In this document: piece after piece, positions 54,506-64,000 of the stretch
How positions within the stretch are numbered: the stretch's first letter is position 1
Layout of the letters: the number at the start of each line of letters is the position of its first letter
Assembly (NCBI GenBank): GCA_947561585.1
Contig: CANNZV010000424.1
Span: 78,957-142,956 of the forward strand
Origin: Caprella mutica
Lineage: Eukaryota; Arthropoda; Malacostraca; Amphipoda; Caprellidae
Length of the DNA: 64,000 bases
Direction of reading: 5' to 3'
Made by a program: the position numbers and the translations under genes
Notes under the pieces: generated by a model
The model's database searches: none
The model's input: only the letters and a program-made list of their open reading frames with translations
Told to the model about the DNA's origin: nothing

Positions 54506-55027
54506 CTTTTCATTTATTTACAAAATTTCAATATTGGTGAATTTATCTAGCGCTATCATTTATTCTTTAAAATAATGTATTTGGGGTCTACATATATTTT
54601 AAATAGCATCAGTTTTTAGATTTAAAGTTACTCAGATATTTGAGAAGCAAATAGGGTAAAGGGTATATCTGACATTTTGTAAGTCAAGTGTCTATTGTCC
54701 ATTTAATGTTGAGATTATCGACAAAGAAGGGTTGAAAGTATCAATATATTATCGAATTGATTTCTGTACCAAGACTGTATAAACTCTCAATGCAATTATT
54801 ATCATTATTAAAATTATTCACAACTGAAAAATAATTGAAGAAAAGACACACAGTCGCATGATCCAATGAATGTATGTGTGATTGTGCTATCTCTTTTCAT
54901 TGGTTATTATTTCGTATACATCATTTCAAAATATGAATCAATATTATATAAAAATAGTAAAAAAGTACAAAGTTAATTATTTGTACCATGATACCAATAC
55001 CCATCCATCATTTACCACAATAATAAT
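54506..55027. other. AT-rich unique sequence, nothing recognised
   Basis: The 183-codon plus frame starting at 54,882 begins here, but its body is the tandem array that follows; the unique first 45 codons show no domain. Confidence 0.4.
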
Positions 55028-55306
55028 ACCAATCAATTACCACAGCACCAATACCAATCGATTACCACAGCACCAATACCAATCGATTACCACAGCACCA
55101 ATATCAATCGATTACCACGTCATCAATGCCAATCAATTACGACAGCACCAATACCAATCGATTACCACATCACCAATACCAATCAATTACCACAGCACCA
55201 ATACCAATCGATTACCACAGTACCAATACCAATCAATTACCACAGCACCAATACCAATCGATTACCACAGTACCAATACCAATCGATTACCACAGTACCA
55301 ATCGAA
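55028..55306. repeat. 25-bp minisatellite (accacagcaccaataccaatcgatt)
   Basis: Eleven units of 25 bp, most with ccacagcaccaataccaatc and alternating cgatt/aatt ends. The unit has no stop in any plus frame, so two overlapping frames give the same TNTNRLPQHQYQSITT-type peptide. Treated as repeat, not gene. Confidence 0.94.
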
Positions 55307-55529
55307 TACCACAATATATATATTTAAAATTGAAGAGAGAGCTTCAGTCCGTGACAGCTCTGGCGATAGCTTTAATAATTATTATATTGAAGGCCTATTT
55401 ATAGATATACGTAGCCGAAGCAACGAAACGTAAACTAATCTACGATGAAGTACCAATACATTGCACTCCAATATTAAACATACGAGGTGGATCACCTCAT
55501 TATTGATCTTACTTACCCATTTTAATAAT
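55307..55529. other. Spacer between repeats
   Basis: No recognised feature. Confidence 0.4.
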
Positions 55530-55690
55530 TTGTATTGACTGTAAATAGATAGTGTTTGAATACTGTACACCGTAAGAGTACTTCTCTAGTGGAATATTAT
55601 TTGTATTGACTGTAAGTAAATATTGAATGAATGTTTTTCACCGTAAGATTTCATCCTAAGTTTAATATCATTTGTATTTACTGTATGATA
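55530..55690 (+). repeat. 75-80-bp dispersed module, tandem pair
   Basis: Two units of atttgtattgactgtaaata, gaatg/ctgt, caccgtaagagttcatcc. Best regular copy of the module seen at 3.2, 21.15, 23.1 and 45.3 kb. Confidence 0.82.
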
Positions 55691-58002
55691 ATTATTTCCA
55701 ATTTCTTGCATAAAAATCCTTAATTGCTGTAAAAAATCAATTGTGTCTTAGAAGTTAAGCACCGACATAATTTTAATTACGGTACTTATGGGTGAAATTT
55801 GAAACTTTCTACAGTAATGTACATAATTTGGTGTAATGGACACGACGGACTTTCTTCATAAAGTATGATTATCAACGTATGCTTGTTGCAATGTTCTTAC
55901 GTAATGTGTACTAATTTTGATCGTAGTCATTGGATTAAGATGTAATGTTACAAGTTATACAAGGTAACTACTCAATTACCAACTGCTTACAGTTACCGTA
56001 AAGTGGGTGTTACGTCATGAGAGGTTAAGCAAAATTTTCAACATTATCTACATTTTCTGGTAACTGTGAGCATATGGTCATTAAGAAGTTACTCTTAGCT
56101 ATTAAATGTCCATTATAGTGACCATTATGCAATAGAGGGTTAAGCCAATTAATTATTACTAATTACTGGTCTAATGTACAGGTGGCTTAACAACTTTACT
56201 AATCATTGCAAATTGAAGCTTACTGATTGTACCAGTTGAGTACTCTATTATTTCTACAGGTTCTTTATTACAGTCATCTATAATATTTGTAGTGGAGTCT
56301 ATAAAGAATTCATGAATACATTGATAAGAATTTGTGATCTAGATACTTTGACGCGTGTATATTGATGCGTTAATTGAAGAGTTACTTTAATTGAGATTTG
56401 AACAAAATAACTCTTATTATCTGTTATTGAATAAAAAGTATTTTTACGCATTGAAATTAGTTTCTCCAATAATAATGTTTAATAATACTTTATCAGTTGC
56501 GATAATTGTGATACAGAAAAATAAATCTGTATTTTAAATTTTATATTAAACATAATTTATAACTCAATCAATCAATATCGGTCACTATTGCCTACATCAG
56601 AAATAAAGTTAAAATCTACGCTTTTCTATATCCAGTCTCGAGCTGAAATATTTATATCTATTTTATTTCAATCTTCTACACTATGTTCTCCATTCAATTG
56701 TGACCAAATGATATAATAAATTGAAATGTATTGAGTTTTTGAAGATTATTCATGAGGTTCCTGAGAATATTATGTCCTGTGCGTGGGCTTAACAACAAAA
56801 AGACTACTGAATGCAAGTCCTTTGTAATTTGCATATGCTTTAACATGTTACAAGATTTTGCAAGCGAGCTTTTGACGTAAACTGACATGTAAGGATAATT
56901 TGAAGTTATAGGATATATAGATTCTCAAGATAGTTATTTAAGTATTGTAATCCGAGCATTTCTGATAAATTTATACTAAGATATGTAGAAAGTCTATCAG
57001 AATTTACATGTATAGTGAAAAGTAACCATCGTCCGTTTGTAAGTTAGGCATTTCAGAAAAAAAGGTAACGTCTTTGACTCAGTTTACGGGTTATAAAAAA
57101 CGAAATAATAGCATTCATGTTAATAAATTGAATATAAATTCAATATTAATCTAAAATAGGAAATAACTTCAATAAAACCTTATATATGTATATCTACACT
57201 ACCAACAAATTTTCTATCCCTGCTTTTTATATTCAGCTTGATATTTATCCGGTAAATAGGGTTGGTGTTTTCCCCGAATAATAATATATTTAATTTATAC
57301 TTTACATCATAAAGTGTCAACGGTAATTAAAACGGTTGAAGAGCATTTTAATTTATTCACTTGAACTTTAACTCGAGGTTAATGTACATTAGTTGTTTGT
57401 AATTAATTGCATCGCTTTTTGAGCACGAATTTGTTATTCACATCAAAAAATATGTATGTAATTATGAATGTAATTCTTCTTCTTCTTTTTTAATAGAAAA
57501 AATCGTCTTCTAAAAATTAAGCGTATTGTTGTAAGAACCGCGAGGTAAAATGTAATTAGTGTACGTATATCATGTATTGATTGATATTTAAATTTTCATG
57601 ATTTTATAATAATGATATATAACTAGTCATGAATATTTATTCTTAAAAAGCAATGTACGTTTGTTACTCAGTTGATATATTGATTGAAAGTAAATTAAAG
57701 TGAGTAACTGACGCCTGTAATTCAGTCGTTAACCTTGAGTGAAGAGAAGTCAATAATTGAGTATTTTTAATCTATGGAGAGGGTGGAATAAGATATTCTC
57801 TAATAGAAATATTATTTTATCGAAATAACTGTTTTTCGTGACAAAATATATAAAAACTTTGTTTCACATTCGAGGAGTTTTAATCATTGATTATCAAAAC
57901 AAATATAAAAATATATATAGTCAATATAAAACATAGTCTATAGTCTTAAATTCTGTTCGATGAAATCTATTTATCGTATTTTATCATCAATCTTTATAAG
58001 CT
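55691..58002. other. 2.3-kb AT-rich stretch without recognised features
   Basis: The longest featureless interval. Small frames (for example minus 56,694-56,888) show no domain. Could be host intron or intergenic DNA. Confidence 0.4.
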
Positions 58003-58215
58003 GTACAGTAAAACTCCTCATTAATGAAATCCTGTATAGTGAATGTAGAGTCCTGAGTAAGGAAGTAGCCTCTATATAAGAATTTGCATAGGCCTGCCAT
58101 AAATAGCCATCAGATTTAAATAAACTTATGGCAATTTTATGGCAGACTAAATAAAATAAAATTACAATAGAGGGTACTTCCTTACTCAGGACTATATAGT
58201 GTTCTACTACATTAT
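58003..58215. mobile_element. Short folding MITE, family 1 (58.0 kb copy)
   Basis: gtcctgagtaaggaagta (58,050-58,067) pairs with tacttccttactcaggac (58,175-58,192), and inside tgccataaa pairs with tttatggca. Starts acagtaaaactcctcatt near 58,004. The tagtgaat-tagagtcctgagta core is shared with 35,635-35,823. Confidence 0.78.
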
Positions 58216-58500
58216 GATTTACGATAAAATACGATGAATATCTATAACCATAAAAAGATAATCATCTGTTTATAGAATTTCAGACTGGAATAAAAGGTTA
58301 ATGAATGTTCAAAATAATGGATAAAATGAATAAACACTGTAAGTAATGCATAAAATGTTACATTTTCTGATGGAAAACATGGCCTAAATTGTCGCGCCAA
58401 AACACCCACAATAATTTCGAATTCACGGCATGTTTCTATCGAATGCCAGTAAGCTGGAATTGAATTCTCAGACATATGGTTTGCCACTCCTATTTTGGGG
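58216..58500. other. Less AT-rich patch with an unassigned minus frame
   Basis: The 81-codon minus frame 58,242-58,487 begins MANHMSENSIPAYWHSIETC and its first 45 codons are not of the low-complexity AT type. I do not recognise it; it could be a remnant exon or chance. Confidence 0.2.
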
Positions 58501-58581
58501 CCAATTGCAGTTCTTTACGTGTAAATCGTCTCTTCAATTTACACGATAAAACTCGCACGCAAGACGAGGAACTGCAATTCG
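58501..58581. repeat. Two-step hairpin (cruciform-capable)
   Basis: caattgcagttc (58,502-58,513) pairs with gaactgcaattc (58,569-58,580, last base mismatched), and inside cgtgtaaat (58,518-58,526) pairs with atttacacg (58,537-58,545). Confidence 0.75.
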
Positions 58582-58677
58582 GTTTAATGTAGCCTGAGCA
58601 GTAAATAGAAAAGCTTCTGACCACAAGAAAGACACCAATAATGCAAGCAGAAAAACTCCCACGCAGACAACTTAATT

Positions 58678-59095
58678 ATCTAATTACCTATCCACCTACT
58701 TCCCTATCTACCTACTTACCTATCTACCTACTTACCTATCTACCTACTTTCATGTCTATCTACTTATCTATCTACCTACTCACCTATCTACCTACTTACT
58801 TGTCTAACTACTTACCTATCTACCTATTTACCTATTTACCTATATACCTTCTTACATATCTACCTACTTACCTATCTACCTACTTACCTATCTACCTACT
58901 TACCTATTTATCTACTTACCTGTCTTTCTACTTACCTATCTACTTAGTCACCTATCTAGTATCTACCTACACACCTATCTACCTACTTATCTGTCTATCT
59001 ACTTACCTATCTACCTACTTACCTGTCTACCTACTTACCTGTCTACCTACTTACCTATCTAACCTAACTATCTTCTAAGCTACCTACCCACTCTA
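58678..59095. repeat. Tetranucleotide-based array (ctacctacttacctat)
   Basis: About 26 copies of a 16 bp unit built from ctac, ctac, ttac, ctat/ctgt with many single-base variants. The 145-codon YLPTYLSTYLPIYLLT-type frame is a by-product and is not supported as a gene. Confidence 0.94.
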
Positions 59096-59343
59096 CCCAG
59101 TTAAAAATAGATGAATTGTTCTACTGCAGGTATTAATATTATATGTTTATACTTAATGTGGAATACACGGTGTGTTTTTATTGCCTAGGATCTAATCTAT
59201 CAATTATTCTTCACATAAACATCGTATAATTTGGAATGCACTATACTTCTTTTGAATAGTTAGGTGTGGAACTTTCCAAATCTGTTTTTGCTTTCAAAAA
59301 TTTATATCCTGAAAAAGTGAACGAGCGTTCAACAAGAAAAAAG

Positions 59344-60019
59344 ATGTTATCATATCAGCATAAGATATTCATCGTGCGAGTTTTCGGGCGAAACTCGTCA
59401 CTAACAAGTGTAAGGCAAGAATTTTTGAAGCATTGTGCTATCAAGAAGGGCTGAACTACCAGCAAGTACCAACTAGATGTAATTATCAAAGTTAATCAGG
59501 ATTTTTTATGAAGTGGATGAATTGCACCATCCCCAACGAAAAGAGGGAAGACAAAGAGGTCTGATGCAGGAATTGAAGATGTTATGAAATTTGTCACTGA
59601 TAATCGCTTTGAATCTCTCCGGAAAATTGAATCGCATTCTTCACCGAGCCTCACTACCATAATAGAAAATACTCCGCTATGATTATAAATTCCAGTTTCA
59701 CGGAATAACTTCAGTACAAACTCTCACAGCTACCCATAAGCAGCAACATCGATAATTCTGTGAATGGCTCCTCTCTCAACCAGAAGATTTCGTATAACAA
59801 ATTATCTGAACGGAAGAAAAATTCTTCTGTTTTCACCTCTTTGCCAAGAAATAGGTATATTCTCAGAAACCAGAGTCCACTGATTCTCTTAATGAATGTG
59901 TTTGATGTTTCTTTGAATAATACAACGAGGATGCAATCATGAGAGTTGCAGGCAACGTCTTTATGTGAGCTAGACTCTTTATGCGTGCTTATGGAGGCCA
60001 TTTTCAGCACCTACTTTGA
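59344..60019 (+). pseudogene. Decayed mariner-like transposase, centre deleted
   Basis: From 59,344 the frame reads MLSYQHKIFIVRVFGRNSSLTSVRQEFLKHC, an N-terminal DNA-binding segment of the kind found in insect mariner-like proteins. After a stop at 59,454, pieces such as HHPQRKEGRPRSDAGIEDVM (59,525-59,585), TATHKQQHR (59,720s) and EWLLSQPEDF (59,760s) follow in shifting frames. The very end reads AYGGHFQHLL then a stop at 60,017-60,019, the typical C-terminal signature. The stretch that should hold the second and third catalytic residues is missing between about 59,940 and 59,965. No terminal repeats were found. Fossil. Confidence 0.65.
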
Positions 60020-60344
60020 AGAGTTAATATAAAAATATTATAAAAGTCGCACGATCCATTCTTAACTTTTTTAATGATTTATCATTGTTGAATTTTTTCT
60101 GCATGCAAAATGCAAAGCTCCGTCATAAGTGGTTGAAAAGATCCTAAGTAAAGAAAAAAAAACACACGGCAATCTGAAGAATGATTCCAAATTAGAATTT
60201 CTTAGAATTCTAATAAAAGTTCAAAATGAATTATATTTGAAATTCAATACGTATATGCAACGATATTATAAAATTAAACTATGCATTTAAGTGATAATTA
60301 TTTCATCTTAAAAAATTAAAACATTTGTGACAAAAAAGAAAACG
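60020..60344. other. AT-rich spacer
   Basis: Nothing recognised. Confidence 0.4.
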
Positions 60345-60625
60345 TAAAGAGTATGGATACTGGAGAGGAGAGAGAAGAGGTGTGGGGAGATAAGAGGTGT
60401 GGAGAGGAGAGAGAAAAGGTGTGGAGAGGAGAGATAAGAGGTGTGGAGAGGAGAGGGAAGAGGTGTGGAGAGGAGAGATAAGAGGTGTGTAGAGGAGAGA
60501 GAAGAAGTATGGAGGGAGAAGAGGTGTGGAGAGGAGAGGAAAGAGGTATGGAGTGGAGAGATAAGAGGTGTGGAGAGGAAAACGCAGAGGTGTGGAGAGG
60601 AGAGAGAAGAGGTGTGATGAGATTA
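60345..60625. repeat. Purine minisatellite (gagagaagaggtgtggagag)
   Basis: About 12 copies of a 20-24 bp all-purine-rich unit with aggtgtggagaggagaga. Strong strand asymmetry: almost no C on the plus strand over 250 bp. Confidence 0.93.
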
Positions 60626-61772
60626 AGAAGAGGCCTCAGAACAGAAAATTGAAGAAAAATTAAAATTGATGGAAAATATCAAAGGAAGAAATATATTAAT
60701 GGTTGCAGATAAATATATTCAATATAAAATGAACCATCGTTTCTTTATATTTTTTGATAATAGTTTTCACTTCAAATAGATGATATAATAATATCTAATC
60801 ATATCTAGTTCTTAATTTTTGATAATGAGTAATTGACATATGATACTGTATCATATGATACTGCAATCAAAAAACAATTTATTAAATTTCGTCTAATATA
60901 TTTTAGAACACAACATTATATGTATAACTATATTATTATTATGATTGCACTAAATGTTATACTTGTAATAATTAACCAGATAACAAAAGTGATATTATTT
61001 TCATTAAAGGCCAATTCATTTGAATATTCATTACATATCTATTATGGAGAACTCATTGTAGTGAAATAGCAAATGGATAAATAATAAAAGAGTCTCGGTT
61101 AAAATCACAGAAGAAAGTAAAGTAAAGTGGGGTAAGTTGTCAGTTATTGGACGGCTCCATATTTTCGTACAAGTTAAAAAAATTATATAAGATATTATTT
61201 ATAATTCAATTTTTCTACAGAAAAAATTGTAACAACAAACAAATATTCTACTATAATTAAATTTAATATTATATACAAAAAAAATATTTTTTTTTTTGTA
61301 TATCGCACCAAGTATTACGATGCCCGATAAAGAACGATTATTGGTCTTATAAGATCATCGAAGAAAAATGAAATGATTTCAGTATTGGATGGGTCAGAAA
61401 ATTGGGCAATATTTCAATCTTTGAAGAGGCCGATAATTCAAGGATAACAGAAAGATTTTCGAATGCTCAGCGAATCGCTAATATCAATATTGTGACATAA
61501 AAAATATTTGCAAGGTATGAGAATTGAGAAATCGTTATTAATTCTGAATGTTTATATTATTTAGAATGTTTATATTAAAGTGTGTTTTACTATAGTTAAA
61601 CCATATTTAATTTGATAATTAAGTACAAAGTTTTTTTTGAAAATGGGTTTTGCATCATGTTAAAGTAAGAGGAATTATGTTCCTTGCACGGTTACTGTGA
61701 GCAAACCGTAATTTAGTAATTACCCTAACGAATAAAGAAATAACAACTCTAAGTAACAATTAGAGTTGTGAG
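60626..61772. other. AT-rich stretch, no recognised gene
   Basis: Positions 61,125-61,160 contain the ggtaagttgtcagttattgg motif related to 28.8, 36.05 and 63.0 kb. A 78-codon frame at 60,833-61,069 is AT-rich and unsupported. Confidence 0.4.
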
Positions 61773-61834
61773 AAAATCTTGAATTGAATTTCACAACTTT
61801 TTTTGTTAAGTTGTGAAATTCAATTCAAGATTTT
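61773..61834. repeat. Perfect 27-bp hairpin
   Basis: Arms 61,773-61,799 (starting aaaatcttgaattgaatttc) and 61,808-61,834 are exact reverse complements with an 8-base loop tttttgtt. No mismatch in 27 bp, although most other inverted repeats in this window are clearly diverged. Confidence 0.95.
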
Positions 61835-62269
61835 TTAATCCCTTCTTTTTAAAGATAAAATAAAATAATTTAAAAATATTTCTCGATAGTTCCTATTAAA
61901 ATAAAGATTACAACGATTTTTAAGATGATACTGTAATTTCGAGCAATATAAAAATGTTCAGAATGACTATAATTTCATAGCTAAGCAGACATATAATGTA
62001 TAAATAAACAAATGTTTTTATATATTTTCAGGAAGGTCATTAAAATCTCGAAGTTAAAGATTCAAAATGCCGGTAAAACCTTCAATGTTGATATTTTAAT
62101 AACCTCTTGATAATATGGAAATTACTTTCACTCTAAACCTCCTCTATTGTGTATATCTTTATATAAGTATTAAACTAAGCTTGATTAAGTAATAATGATA
62201 TTTTCAAAATATAAAAATTGCTGTAGAAAAATAGTATCAAAACTATTCTGTATTTTGTATTTTATTCTG
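61835..62269. other. AT-rich spacer
   Basis: Nothing recognised. Confidence 0.4.
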
Positions 62270-62790
62270 TTAAATCTTATATTTCTAAAATATTTTCCTT
62301 CCCCTCTGCCCCCGGGATTAACTTTTTTCCATATTTTTTTCTATTTGACTCGGAAATTTTTTTCCACATATCTTCCTTTACATTTCCCAGAATTTTTTTT
62401 ATACTTTCCTCCTTTCTTCAAGGAATAATTTGTTTCTCTTATTTTCTTTCATTTCTCTATGAATGACTTTTTCTCATATTTTCCCTTCATTTCTGCTGGA
62501 AAACTTTCTCCAGAGTTTCCTCCACATCTCCCGGAATAACTTTTTTCCATATTTACCTCAACATTTCCCGGAATAATTTGTTTCCATTTTACCTCCATAT
62601 TTCCTGGAAAAATAATTTGTCCATACTTTCCTCGACATCTCCCGGATTAAATAAATTTCTCCTATATTTTCCTCCACATCTCCTGGAATAACTTTTTCTC
62701 CAGATTTTCCCCTATTTCTCCAAGTATAACTTTTCCCAGATTCTCAACCCCATCTACCGGAATAACTTTTTTCCAATCTTTTCGGGCTGT
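62270..62790. repeat. About 40-bp pyrimidine-rich minisatellite
   Basis: About 12 copies of a 37-42 bp unit: tttcctccacatctcccgga, ataactttttctccatatt. Very pyrimidine-rich on the plus strand. Confidence 0.88.
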
Positions 62791-63039
62791 TCACTTGCAC
62801 AAAAAAGATGAAAACGGATTACAGCTTTGAATTAGAGGTAAAAAAGTGGAAGGCGTTATTTAAAAGCATTTCGATTTATTTATTTGGTGTCCGCTTCTGA
62901 AAAGAAATTGTGAAATGTTTATCGCAAGCTGTATCAAAAATACAGACATCTCAAATATTTTGAGGTTAATTGAATTAATATTTATTTATTATCGAAATAA
63001 ATATGGTAATTTACGAATTATCGGACAGCTCGGAAATAT
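62791..63039. other. Spacer with a short dispersed motif
   Basis: tttatttatttggtgtccgc at 62,873 resembles 3,594-3,628. Positions 63,003-63,040 (ggtaatttacgaattatcgg) resemble 61,125. Nothing else. Confidence 0.4.
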
Positions 63040-63325
63040 CTGTTATGTATGTCTTATGCCGGTCTGTCAGTCACAGTAAATATTTATAATGTAAGTTCAC
63101 TAAATGAATAAAGCCTGTGCGACAGTGTGTGTCAGTCACACTAAATTATTCCTATATCAGTTCAATAAATAAATAAACGTCAGGTCTGTCTGCCACACCT
63201 AATTATTCCTATATCAGTTCTATAAATGGATAATATCTGTCTGTTTGTTACTCCATTTTTTATGATATCAATTCAGTGAATATTTTGTGTCTGTCCGTCA
63301 CACTAAATTATTTGGATATATGTGT
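63040..63325. repeat. About 62-75-bp repeat with gtctgtc...cacactaaatta
   Basis: Four units share gtctgtcagtcacactaaat, tattcctatatcagttcaat and aaatgaataa. Spacing between units is irregular (about 62-80 bp). Confidence 0.85.
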
Positions 63326-64000
63326 TTAGGGGTATATCACTGCGAACATGAAGTGTTGTAGCGAAAACCCGTTAAAACTGAGAAGTTGAAAAATGACATT
63401 ATGTAACTGTTAATGCTTGTGTTAACATATCTCGGTTCTAGAGTTATTGGAGAGTTTGCTGGATTTAATTATCACCAGCGCAAACTTTTTTTAGATTGCT
63501 GTGATAGCACCAAATACATCGCAACTTAGCTCTAGAAATACTAATAGGATAATGGTGCGTCATGATGTTTATGGGAGGAAAGAAGATCCCTGAAATGAGA
63601 GTGCAATAACATTTAGTCTAAAACAAGTGGTTTTAAAATTATAAAAGGTGCGGAGTGATAACCCATAAAAAGGGTATGCGCAGTGATACCCCGTCCGACC
63701 CTATATAATATTTATTATACTATCAGCTTATGCAGAAAATGAATTATATTTGGATGAACTAAAATTAACATAACAGCGATTAATGAATTACTATTAAATA
63801 CTCTTTTTTTTAACGGACAATACACTAGCTAAGAAATATTATCCGTCAAGAATATTTTTAATGATCGTATTATATAATTTTTTTTCCATTTTCATCAATT
63901 AATATTATCTTTTTGTCAATGTGATATGAATTTTCTTCAAAAATATTACAAATTTAATTTATATGCAATATGCATACCCTGCCAAAACAATTTATTGAAA
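63326..64000. other. AT-rich stretch to the window edge
   Basis: A small repeat of gtgcggagtgataaccc / gtatgcgcagtgatacccc lies at 63,648-63,697. No gene recognised. Confidence 0.4.

Noticed and set aside
54882..55433. 183-codon plus frame
   Set aside because: 25 bp repeat without stops; two frames encode the same rotated peptide.
58641..59078. 145-codon YLPTYL-rich frame
   Set aside because: Tetranucleotide-derived array; low complexity.

Overview
This is a gene-poor, very AT-rich eukaryotic window that behaves like a graveyard of mobile DNA. I found no convincing host protein-coding gene, rRNA or functional tRNA. The only long, intact, domain-bearing reading frame belongs to an LTR retrotransposon. 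The transposases (Tc1/mariner superfamily with DD37D spacing), a tRNA-derived SINE and an arthropod-type initiator in the LTR point to an invertebrate, most likely an arthropod. From general familiarity with such transposases I would guess a copepod such as a sea louse, but that is a guess, not something the bases prove.

Layout. 0-3.3 kb: three minisatellite arrays (30 bp units in a 281 bp higher-order repeat, 41 bp, 15/16 bp), then one arm of an 0.8 kb dispersed repeat whose inverted copy lies at 21.1-22.0 kb. 3.9-4.2 kb: a small hairpin element. 5.0-10.7 kb: a long inverted-repeat element split by a complete Ty3/gypsy-like retrotransposon (480/481 bp LTRs, 5 bp target duplication, one 1292-codon gag-pol frame on the minus strand). 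11-16.3 kb: AT-rich minisatellites and the decayed 3' end of a second LTR element. 18-20 kb: a foldback-like element abutted by a deleted mariner. 23.2-24 kb: a second foldback-like element. 27-33.3 kb: three large arrays of 37, 20 and 19 bp units. 34-39 kb: more inverted-repeat elements, two short MITEs and a truncated mariner. 40-45.3 kb: two copies of a composite repeat carrying a tRNA-derived SINE and a 51 bp palindrome-rich minisatellite, separated by 10 bp and 45 bp arrays. 46.3-49.3 kb: a nearly whole DD37D transposon and a half mariner. 50.2-53.6 kb: a TTAA-flanked element and two more foldback-like elements. 54-64 kb: minisatellites, a folding MITE, a decayed transposase and a perfect 27 bp hairpin.

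Three patterns stand out. First, the retrotransposon has no ordinary tRNA primer site next to its 5' LTR. Instead it has 11 bases perfectly complementary to 11 bases inside its own LTR, placed exactly at an initiator motif, which is the arrangement expected for self-primed reverse transcription as in yeast Tf1. Second, the retrotransposon sits inside one arm of a long hairpin transposon, and the hairpin's two arms still pair across the insertion, so the order of events and the empty site can be read directly. Third, at least four unrelated inverted-repeat elements have arms built from irregular 12-18 bp phrases, each family with its own phrase. This looks like a recurrent class of foldback-like non-autonomous transposons and is my best candidate for an under-described system here.

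Many long open frames in the window are artefacts of tandem repeats whose unit lacks stop codons; they are listed as rejected.
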